Below are positions 39,901-51,900 of a stretch of 60,000 nucleotides of DNA, piece after piece. The DNA is from Liolophura sinensis (lineage: Eukaryota > Mollusca > Polyplacophora > Chitonida > Chitonidae), in the NCBI RefSeq assembly GCF_032854445.1, contig NC_088306.1, positions 15,435,386 to 15,495,385 of the forward strand, given 5' to 3'. The notes below the pieces were generated by a model, which saw nothing but the letters and a program-made list of their open reading frames with translations, was not told where the DNA came from and ran no database searches. Every line of letters starts with the position of its first letter. Positions within the stretch are counted from its first letter, which is position 1. Position numbers and translations under genes: made by a program.

Positions 39901-42900
39901 TTGTTTACAGGTTTACAGCATGCCTGGAAACATTTTGGGAACATTTCATCCTTTTGGGCCATATTTCTCAGGCTTGTCTGCAGGTTTATAATTAAACATG
40001 TTTGGAAACATTTTGGGAACATTTCATCCTTTTGGACCATGTTTCTCAGGCTTGTCTGCAGGTTTATATGTAAGCATGTTTGGAAACATTTTGGGAATAT
40101 TTCATCCCTTTGGACCATGTTTCTCAGTCTTGTCTGCAGGATTATAAGTCAGCATGTCTGGAAACATTTTGGGAACATTTCATCCTTGTGGACCATGTTT
40201 CTCAGGCTTGTTTACAGGTTTTTAAGTAAGCATGTCTGGAAACATTTTGGGAACATTTCATCCTTTTGGAGCATGTTTCTCAGCCTTGTCCACAGGTTTA
40301 TAAGTAAGCATATCTGGAAACATTTTGGGAACATTTTATCCCTTTGGACCATGTTTCTCAGGCTTGTTTACAGGTTTATAAATAAGCATGCCTGGAAACA
40401 TTTTGGGAACATTTCATCCTTGTTGGCCATATTTCTCAGGCTTGTCTGCAGGTTTATAATTAAACATGTTGGAAACATTTGGGAACATTTCATCCTTTTG
40501 GACCATGTTTCTCAGGCTTGTCTACAGGTTTATAGGTAAGCATATCTGGAAACATTTTGGGAATATTTTATCCTGGTTGGCCATGTTTTTCAGGTTTGTA
40601 TGCAGGTTCATAAGTAAGCATGTTTGGAAACATTTTGGGAACATTTCATCCTTTTGGGCCATGTTTCTCAGGCTTGTCTGCAGGTTTTTACATAAGTATG
40701 TTTGGAAACATTTTGGGAACATTTCATCCTTGTTGGCCATGTTTTTTAGGCTTGCCTGCAGGTTTATAAGTAAGCATGTTTGGAAACACCTTGGGAACAT
40801 TTTATCCTTGTTGGCCATGTTTCTCGGGCTTTTCTGCAGGTTTCTACATAAGTATGTTTGGAAACATTTTGGGAACATTTTATCCTTGTTGGCCATGTTT
40901 TTCAGGCTTGTCTGCAGGTTTATAAGTAAGCATGTCTGGAAACATTTTGGGAAAATTTCATCCTTTTGGAGCATGTTTCCCAGTCTTGTCTACAGGTTTA
41001 TAAGTAAGCATGTTTGGAAACATTTTGGGAACACTTTATTCTTGTTGGCCATGTTTCTCACGCTTGTCCGCAGGTTTATAAGTGGGCATGATTGAAAACT
41101 TTTCATGATATGGGCTAGCTTGTTTGCGGTTACAGGAAAAAATCGGTTCGACATCATTTCTTATTTCGGCGTATCTTTCCCGGCGTTATCTGTAAACTTA
41201 TAAGTAAGCAGGTTTGAAAACGGTTCTTTTTCTTCATAGTGTCACTCTTATCCTTAGGTTTGTGAATCAGTTTTGGAAACATTTCATTTTGTAGTCCATT
41301 TTCCTTACGCTTTTCAAAAGATTTACAATTGTGTTTAAAACATTTCCCTCTTCGGGTCAATGTTCATAGGCTTACCTAAAGATTTATAAGTAAACACGTT
41401 AGGAATCATTTATTTCTGCGGGAAAACTTTGTCAGGCTAATCCCCATTAAATTTTGGATGCGCTATTTTGGACAAATGTATATAGTGTTGTTTTAGACAC
41501 GACAGTGTCTATTTCCTGTTTGATTTTTTACTTAAAGTCAAAATAATTTGATAATGATGTTCATTTCCGTTCTGATTTTGAATTAGTGTTTTGAAAAAGG
41601 CCCATAGAAATAGTCATATTGGGCCTTTTGAGGTAAATTCCTGAAAAGAAATTTGTTTTTTTTTTTCAGTTACATTTGGACTGTCATTTCTCCTGAACAA
41701 AGATCGATATCGTGTGCGAAAGATCTCTCTACAGGAGCAGTTCATCATTGTAAGATCATTGGCCGGTGTGGTGATTTGTGTACTCTCTAAAAGCAGTTGT
41801 GTACAAAAGATGTGTACCATGGGTACACTTTGATTCTAACAAGTTTGCACATGCAAATTAATATACAGGGTGTCCCAGAAGTCGTGCGCCATCTTGATTT
41901 TCATTTTTTTCTGTGTTTCAGATTTAATACTGATTTTAATTTTTTTTCCTCTTTTTCAGAGTTAATTATGGGTAATAAACTAACAGTACAAATAGAGTTG
42001 AATGGTTTTTATGTTTGGCAGAGATGGGGCAACACACCGCTCTGTAGCTCAAGCATTCAATCTCAACCTGAATGGTGCGCGACTTCGGGGACACCCTGTA
42101 TACTTGGCATGCACATCTTTGTACCTACGCTTAAAATGTGCACAAACAGTTGTACCTTTGATACACATACATGTATGTGTTTACAGTGCGAAATGTTACA
42201 TACAATGTATTCAATCATTCATTTGCACCAAGGGTACAGATCTGTTTGCTTCAGCACTCAAACTATAAAGCCAGTATTTTTGTTTTTCATTCATAAGTTG
42301 TTGGCCTTGAAGAATTTTTTTTGGAAATTGAACACCAACTAAGAAAAAAAAAGAGGACGAGTTTTTTATGATAATAATAACCTGGGACTAATAACACAAA
42401 GCCATTTCTCACTTAGGTCAAAATTTCTAGACAGAGATAATATGGTCTCCAAAAGCTATGGGAAACATATGCTATGTTATAAGTATATATATCTGCATAA
42501 TACATTTAATAATATAGTATTTTAAATATATCCATAATTACCAGAAGGAAGGTACTAAATATCGTGATGTCGATAAATTTTCGTATTTTCAGGATAACTG
42601 GCCATAACTGTTATGAAATATGGCCTATGAAATTGTGCCAGTGTCATTTTAAACGTGAGCTTTATACATAATAACATTTTTTGGGGCGTGGGGGCTTCCT
42701 TCACAGAGTTACGGGGGTCTGAGGGGTGCTGTGGCGTTTTCGTTGGTGGGGCTGTTACAACCCGGGGAGGTGCAAAACAGGAACATGTTTGTGACCGCTA
42801 CCCTAGCCGTCATCATCTTCACAGTGTTTGTACAGGTAATTGTGTGGGGTTTGGGGTGTGGTGAGTGTTGGGGTAGTTCGAGGGGTGGAGGAAGAGAATG

Positions 42901-45900
42901 CTGGTGCAACTAGGATTCTGCCGGTGGACTAACCATCACTGAGACCCTGGTCCCTTGTCTTTGTTTGCATGATATTACTTGTATTCGTTAAATGTGATGA
43001 AAACACAGTATTTTGAATAATTCTAGACCAGTGACGTCTACTATTTATTTATAAATTTCATTGATGTTTTATACCGCGCATGAATATACGATGGCGCCCA
43101 ACATTATGGTGGGAGGAAACCAGACAGAGGCCGGGGGAAACCCTCGATCTGTAGGTTGCTACAAGAGCTTCCCAAAGTCTAATAAACTAGGTATAATTTA
43201 GTGCATTGGTTGATATTGGGATTAGTGCCGATACTTTAATCCGTTTGATGGTGAACCAAATCGACATTCGGGTAAACGAATTTGTCCAGGAAAGATACTT
43301 CACGATTGATATAGATGGGACAGGGGTGTAGAGTATTCTCCCTTTATCTGCAAATGTTCGGGCATGTATATGTACGTGTATGTAGCTGCTCCGCTGGTCT
43401 GTGCTCTGGTAATGTCTTCCAGTTTAAAAAAAATGGAATAACGCCTATGTGGTGGTTAAAATCAGCCCCGTTAGGGCACTGGCTCACGCCAATATCCTAA
43501 ACCCCAAACAACCAATCAGTTTAAATAACGGAGTAAAGCCCTTATTGTTATGGTTAAAATTAGTCCCATCGGGGGGCTGGCTCACAACAGTATCCTAAAC
43601 CCCAAACAGCCAACCAGTTAAAAATAATGGAATAACGCCCATATGGTTGTTGGTTGCGGCTAAAATTAGTTCATCAGGGGATTGGCTCACGCAAATATCC
43701 TAAACACCAAACAGCCAATCAGTTTAAGTAATATTTCTATACCTTTTACTCTATCGTTTCTCCGCAGGGCATAACAATTAAGCCTTTGGTTAGGTTATTG
43801 GAAGTAAAGATGGCGTCCACCGACAAGTCCACTTTGTTCGAGGAAATCATAAGACAGGTAAAGCAAACAAAAATTTCAATGAAAATTAAAAAATTGAAAA
43901 TTGAATTTATTTTTGCACGGGACGTTGTGATCACTTAGTTGTAATGCCTGTGCAAATGTTAAATATTTTCACAGGTGGCAAGAAATTAAATGTATTGATA
44001 TGTAAACATACGGATTTAGCATTGTTTTACATCTGAACGGGGCTTCAGTTAAAGGCTATTTTTGCAAGGTTAATTGGTGTGACATTCTGTGTTAACACTT
44101 AAAAGAAAACACTCTGATCAGTTATTTTATTAAAGGTAACAAATTGTAATTTTTTTTAATGATAAGGACACATAGAAAAAGCGAACAGAACCCGTACTTC
44201 TCTAAATGGAGATATATAGTCTTTTATATAATACCCAATTTGTAGAACGTATCAGCAAAAAATGCACCCTTTCTATTACAGATGACAGACAACATCATGA
44301 GTGGGGTGGAAGATATCATGGGATATAAAGGCAACTATCACTTCAAGGTTGGTCATTTAAAGATTTTATTAAACCAATCAGTTATTATCCAGCTATCAAT
44401 AGTTCGAGTAATTAATGGAAATTAAAGTCTCAATTTCCCAAAGATATCGACTTCATTGGTTCTGTTTTGTGTCTTTTTTTCAGGCAAGTTTTGAATATTT
44501 TGAAGATATTTACCTGAAAAAATGGCTACTGAGAAAACCCCAGAAATCCAAGGAGGAAATTATGAGAATATACCAGAAAGTTGTTCTGAGGTAAAAGTTG
44601 TCTCCCTTTATGGCACCACGCGGTATCATGGCCAACATCTGTTTTGTATGTGTAATAGTTAAAAGTTCATTTTTTTTTCATGCCGCATTTAAGCACCGGT
44701 TGTTAATCAAACGAGTAAGAGCTACTATTTCTTTTTATTGAAGAAGGATATCTATATCCCCATATTACTCTCCACAATTTCCACACTACCTGAAATCTCA
44801 CCATATAATGCACTTCACAAGGTTTATCTTCCGGTAACGTTCATAGGCTATGCCAACAAATTCTACGTATACCATATTTCACCTAAAGTCTGGCACTTTC
44901 AGAAGCGCATAAAACCCTGAACGCTTTTTTACGCCAACGCTAAAGTTTTTCTGACAGAAAATTAATCAAACGTCACAAAACCTAATTTACTGTGTGTTGG
45001 ACATCCTGGTGATTATGATTGATAAAATGTTCGGAAAGGTCTGTTTGTGTAAAGTAATTATCCTTTGCGCATTTTATTTTAATAGGGATCACGTGGAGAA
45101 CTTATACGCTGGCGGGGCCAAGATCCCACAGTCACCGGCCCTAGTCAGAGCACTGTAAGTAGGCTGATTGAAACATAAGATGCTGGATTTTCCATATTTA
45201 TACTGCCAATAGATGAGCTGTTAATGCAGAAATGAGCTGCTAGAGCAGAAATGAGTTGCTGGTGGTGTAGAAATGAGCCAGTAGTAGTGTAGAAATGAGC
45301 CAGTAGTGTAGAAATGAGCCAGTAGTGTAGAAATGAGCCAGTAGTGTAGAAATGCGCCAATAGTGCAGAAATGAGCCAGTAGTGTAGAAATGAGCCAATA
45401 GTGTAGAAATGAGCTGCTTGAGAAGAAATGAGCTGCTAGTGCAGAAATGAGCCTATAATAGAGACATGAGATGCTGGAATAAATTGCTAGGGTAGAAATT
45501 AGCCAATAGTGTGAAAAAGAGTCAGTAGTGTGAAAATGAGTTACAAGAGCAGAGATAAGCTGCTATTGTAGAAATGAGCCAGTAATGTGGAAATGAGCGG
45601 CTAGTTTAGAAATGAGCGAATGGTTTAGAAAGGAGCTGCTAGAGTAGAGAAGAGTTGCTATGTAGAAATGAGCTGCTAGTGTAGAAATGAGACAACAGTG
45701 TAAAAATGAGCAAGTAACGCGAAAATCAAATACAGAAATAATTTGCTGTAAAAATGAATATATATAGAAATGAGCCACTAGTTTAAAAATGAACCAACAA
45801 TGCAAAAAGAAGTGACGTGTAGAAGTACACCAGCCGTGTAAATAAAGACAGAGTGCGAAAACAAATCAGTGGTGTAAGATTGAGTCAATAGTGTGGAACT

Positions 45901-48900
45901 TGGCCACTAATGTAGAAATCAGTCAGTAGGGTAGGAATGAGCCACTAGTGTAGACATGAGCCAGCAGTGCCAATAAGACACAATTGTGGAAATGAGCCAA
46001 AAGTGAGAGCAAAACTGCGTCCATGGTGTAGAAATTAGCTGGTTAAATAGAAATGAGTTGCTACTGTAGAAATGAGCCAATAGTGTAGAAATTGGCTGCT
46101 AGTGTAGAAATGAGCCAGCAGTAGCTCGGTAAAGTTGGCACAAGATTCCAACACAACATTCAACACCCTATTCTCCAGAATGCAGCTCGTCCAGCTGCAA
46201 ATATGGAGCTGAATGTTGTGTCGCAATATTGTGTTAACTTTACTTTGTAAAACAACATTTAGCTGGTTATAGACACATCTTGTGCACGAATGTGACATGG
46301 ATAATAGCGCGCTGCTTAGATAGTTAATAGTTCGTCCAAACAGACACAAATTTCATTCTCACTGAAAACATAAGATATATTTTCACATTTCGAACGAGTT
46401 TAGTGCTCTAAATACCTTCTTGAAATGTGTGTTCCTTTACCTATAACTGGCCCTAGGGATACATTTCTATGGTCAGTTCACATGCAGTCAAAATCCCATA
46501 GGCTTTGAAGTAAATATGAATCAAATCATCAACTTCATTGACAGCGTCAAAAGGTATTTCGTTTGCAACATAACTCAAACTGCACATGTGTGTAAACCCG
46601 CATAGCTGTGGTCAGGAAACCAGGAGTCACAACAGATGCAACATATGTCGCGGACGTTCAGTAAAGGGTAATACAGGACATCATCTGGTTTACGCTTTAT
46701 ATTTAATGCCATCGTAGACTGCCGCCAAAATGCCTAGGTATCAAAATGACCTCTGAATTTCACTTTATGAGGTAGATACCTGACTGAAAGGTATAATTTT
46801 ATCTACAAAAAACATACAGTGCAATTTGCAGACGCCCTGGAAAGGCGATAAAACGACGGTATGTTGTTCATTCGTGATATACAGTGCAATCTCAAACCGT
46901 CTCCAACTTACTTTAGTGTCAAGAAAGTCTTCTTTAAAGTGTAAATGGCTTATTTTAGGACTGATTTTTAGTACAATTTTAAGGTTAGAAAACATATAGT
47001 GTAAGGCGCAGACTCCCTATAAAAGGGGATTAAACGACAGCATGCTGTTCATTCTTAATATTCAAAGCCATCTAAGACCGTCTGCCATCTCAAAATGCCA
47101 TTTGCTTACTCTAAAAGAGGATTTAGAGGGCCACTTATAGGGTCAGAAAGCGTACATGCAAGTCGCAGACGCCATGAAAAGGCAATTAAACGACAGCAAG
47201 TTATTCATTTTTAATATTGAATGCCATCTTAACCCGTCTACTACTTGCTACTTTCTCCAAAACGCCTTAGTTTAAAACAGGCTTTATAGCATCACTTATA
47301 GGGTAACAAAGCATACAGTGCAAGTCGAAGACGCCCTGGAAAGGCGATTAAGCGACTGTATGTTGTTCATTCTTCTTATTTAATGCCATCTTAGACCGTC
47401 TGCTACTTGCTACCTTGTCAAAAATGCATTCTCAAAAATGCCATTTACTTAGATCAAAACAGTCTTTATAGGGCCACTTATGGGGTCAGAAAACATACAG
47501 TGCAAGTCGCGGACGGCCTGAAATGGCGATTACACGACAATATGTTGTTCATTTTTAATATTTAATGCCATCTTAGACCGTCTGCTACTTGCAACGGTGT
47601 CTAAAAGGCCAGCTCAAAAATGCCATTTGCTTAGTTGAAAACAGGCTTTACAGGAACACTTATAAGGTAGCAAAGCATACAGTGCAAGTCGCAGACGCCC
47701 TAGAAAGGCGATTCAAAGACAGTATGTTGTTCATTCTTAATAATTAATGCAATCTTAGACCGTCTGCTAATTGCTACTTTGTCAAATACGCCTTCTCAAA
47801 AATGCCATTTGCTTAGTTGAAAACAGGCTTTACAGGAACACTTACAGGCGCCCTAGAAAGGCGATTTAAAGACAGTATGGTGTTCATTCTTAATAATTAA
47901 TGGAATCTTAGACCGTTTGCTACTTGCTATTGTGTCAAAAATGCCATCTGAAAAATGTCATTTGCTTAGTTGAAAACAGGCTTTACAGGAACACTTATAA
48001 GGTAACAAAGCATACAGTGCAAGTCGCAGGCGCCCTAGAAAGGCGATTTAAAGACAGTATGGTGTTCATTCTTAATAATTAATGGAATCTTAGACCGTCT
48101 GCTACTTGCTATTGTGTCAAAAATGCCATCTGAAAAATGTGTCTATAGCAAGCTGAATGTGGTTTTACAAAGTAAAGTTGACACAATATTGCAACACGAC
48201 ATTCAGCTCCATATTCGCAGCTGGACGAGCTGCATTCTGGCGAATAGGGTGTTGAATGTTGTGTTGGAATCTTGTGCCAACTTTACCGAGCTGCCAGCAG
48301 TGCAAAATTAAGCCAAAACGAAGAATTGAAATTTGAGTGTAGTATAGGAAAGAGCTATTAATTTCGAAATTAGCCAGTAGCTTAGAACATGGCAAGAAAA
48401 AACCCTATAACAGGAAACAGATTTTGGTGATTGGCTGACAGCACAGACAGCAGTTCGTATAGGTTAAGTACAAATTTACTCTCGTGGCTCAAGCGAAGAT
48501 ATTATTTGTCTTACACAGAAAGCAAACAGTGGACACACCAGAAGATGACCCCATATTATCCAATGGAACTACAAGAGATTATTGGTGAGAAAAAGCTATT
48601 TAAATCAAAGCACTGTTTGCACATCACCCTGCCGAAAGCTCCAGAGATGCTGTGGATGATCCTTCGCATCATTCATATCGGAGATTAATGAATGAAAGAT
48701 TATGGCTTCAAGTAAGCCACTTCGGCCCTTCTGCAGCCATATAGTCGCGAGCACAGGATTATGCAAATCGGAATAACAGGAGACAAAATGCGATAAGACC
48801 TTATATTTTCCAAACGCCTTTATGGTTAAGTGATAAGGTCACGGCGAAACTTTTCTGGAAGTGGATATTCCTTCTTCATTGACAAGATTAGTTTGTTTCT

Positions 48901-51900
48901 TTCTAAAATGAGGGAAAGAGGATAGCGCTGTGTAAGTACTTCTCTTTGTCTAAGGAATAACGGGTTTGTTTAAGTAGGTATTAACCAATATTGATAATTG
49001 ATAGTTTCTGGTGACGAATTTGCTAACCTTTTCTATTACAGGCTGTACATGCATTTCAGGTGTACGAACTTTATTAACTATTAACATATTGAAAAAGTTC
49101 ATCACAATGTTTGAATAAAAAAAAAACAGGTCTAAAGATGGGATAGAAAGTTTTACTAACACATTAACAACATACTGGGGTCTACTTTTATTCATATCCA
49201 AACGCATCGCTGTCTTTTGTGTGTAAACTGTTTTGGCTTTTATATCCAGTCAAGCAAGGTTATTATATGAGTCATAAACCATTCATTCCATGGTTATTTA
49301 AAGTTCTTGCACAACTCCTTACTGGTTTCCATTTTATATCCTATTCACCTAATTTCAACATTTCTTGAACTGTGCTAGAATTGCTTAGTATTTTTATACT
49401 GGTTGAAGATCATGTGCTATCGTCCAATACGGTGTGTATATCAGTACATCACATGTGGGAAAGTTTATCACTATCTTGCCAAAGGTTTGATGATTTATTG
49501 CAGGCACTGAGACTTACTCCAACTATAATGCTGACAGCCATTGTAAAAAAATTATTTATTCTGGCGTTAAGCAAATATAAATAAATAACAAGTTTTAAAA
49601 GTGGCACAATCCTATCACAGAATTTGTCGTTGTCGACATTGACTCATGATTAAAGTATGTATCTGAATGACGCTTTCCTTGGATACATTGTATAGGCCTC
49701 AGTTTGTGTTTTCTAAGTTTGTCACCGACTAGCAAGAAGCAAGAAAGATCGAACAAGGAGAAAAACCGACCAAAAAAATTTTTAGCTACGAAAAACAGGA
49801 ATTACACAAACAAACTTATCTCAAAACTAACACTTGACGATGGGAAAGAAATATACCAAACGGCCGATATTCTGGAGGCATAGATAAATTATTATTTTAA
49901 TCTGTATACAAAAACGGTAGGAGAGGAAAAATACCTTAGGGGACGTCTTGAGGACATCAATCGACTCTTAGATGGCGATGCAGTTAAATTAGAGGGGTTA
50001 TTGACTTTAGAAGAGTTAACAAACTGTTTGAAAAATATGAAAAGTGAAAAAACTCCAGGAATGGACGATTTCCCTGTAGAATTCTATAAGATGTTCTGGA
50101 AAGATGTAGGATATTTTGTTTTAAGGACAGGAAATGAAAGTTTTTTAAAAAGCTAATTGTCACGATCTCAAAAACAAGGGATTATAACAGGTTTACCAAA
50201 ACCAAATTAACCTAGAAATAATTTTAAAAAACTGGAGATTCATTACCTTATTAAATGTAAATTATAAACTCTACAGTGCTTGCATTGCAAATCGGCTTAA
50301 GACAGTTCTTAATGACATTATAAATGAAGATCAGAAAGGGTTTTTTTTTTCGGAAGATGCATTGCAGAGAATATACGTCTAATTTACGACATAATGTTTG
50401 AAACAAAGGAGAGACAAATACCCGGGTTACTGCTGTCAACAGATTTTGAAAAGGCATTCGACTCATAGAAGAAGTACTGGAGATCTTTAATTTTGGACAA
50501 GATATAAGATCCTTGATAAAATTGTTTCAAACTGATATTTCTACGTGTATCCTCCAAAATGGCATTATATCCCTTCTGTTTAATATTAGTAGAGGATGTA
50601 GACCAGGAAATCCAATTTCTCCGTATATTATTCTGTTATGTGCTGAAATTTTAGGTGCATTGATACGAAATAACCCAAATATAAAGGGAATAAACATAAA
50701 CGAAACAGAACATAAAATAAGCCAATACGCTGATGATACACAGTTAATCTTAGATCGGTCCGAAAAGTCTCTCTGAGAATCATTACCGTGATATAGATAT
50801 ATTTTACAAATTTTCAGGATTAAAAATCAATATAGAAAAAAAAACAAAGGCAGCATGGATAGGTTCTCTATCCGGATCCAATGTAAAGTTAGGTCAGCAA
50901 ATGAAATTAGATTGGGTGGGAAACTTACAAAGATCCATTATCAACAAGGACTACTCAAAAGGTGGATTACGGATGGTAAACTTAATACCAATATCTTGGA
51001 TGAGAATATTGGTAATAGCGAAATATAAAGGGCAAAATGTAAGTATATGTAAAAAAGAGTAAAACAGACAAATATTGAGTATATTTTTGATGAACATTTA
51101 CTGTATAACCCACGGTTTAAAGCACCAAATTTTTTTTATTAGCCACTGGTATCAAAATAATGTAAGGTTTATAAGGGATTTAGAAATTTAGAAGGAAATT
51201 TGTTGATATTTAAAAATTTCAAACAAAAATTTAAAGTGAAAGGTACTTTCTTAGATTATAATAGGTTAATTCGAAATGTTTCAACCGAGTGGCTCACGAT
51301 AAATGAGAAGCATGATGTATATTGCCCCTCCTTTCCATCGAACATACGATTACTGACTAAACAAAAACGGGGAACAAAACGCTTTTACAATTTTTTAAAT
51401 AATGAGTTGCAGCAAAATATCAAAACCCACGAAAAATGGAAGGATACTCTAAGGTTAGATAAAGAAACTGATTGGGAAAAGGTATTCGAATCTATTTATC
51501 AATGCACTCAATGCATCAATCTACGAGATTTTCAATACAAAATCTTACACAGGATAACGCCAACAAAATCTTACCTGTTTAAAACAGCACAGAGGCACGA
51601 CGATATTTGTAATTACTGCAGACTCGGTAAGGACACTATAGAACACTCCCTCATTGAATGTCCGAAAGCACGTAAATTGTGGTCAGAATACGAAAAGTGG
51701 ATATCACAAAAGTGGAAAAGTGATATTAAAATGACTCCTAAAGCCATTATTATGGGATGGAGCGAGAAACACAATTCTTCACCTTTAAATATACTGACAA
51801 ATTTACCAAAAAGTACATGTTTTACATGAGACGGAATGACGCCAAATTAAACATAATTAACCTGCAGAAAAAGGTAACTGACCATTATAAAACGAAAAAT

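Noticed and set aside
41797-42342. 181-codon frame in NHE intron 14
   Set aside because: It spans the mariner-like MITE and flanks; composition is non-coding and only the 20-residue helix-turn-helix part resembles anything, in another frame.
45145-46349. Antisense proteins with repeated STLLAHFYT-like runs
   Set aside because: Direct translation of the ~19-bp minisatellite.
48431-48688. 85-codon frame as a separate small gene
   Set aside because: It overlaps the proposed NHE exon at 48519-48584 in a different frame and has no family resemblance.
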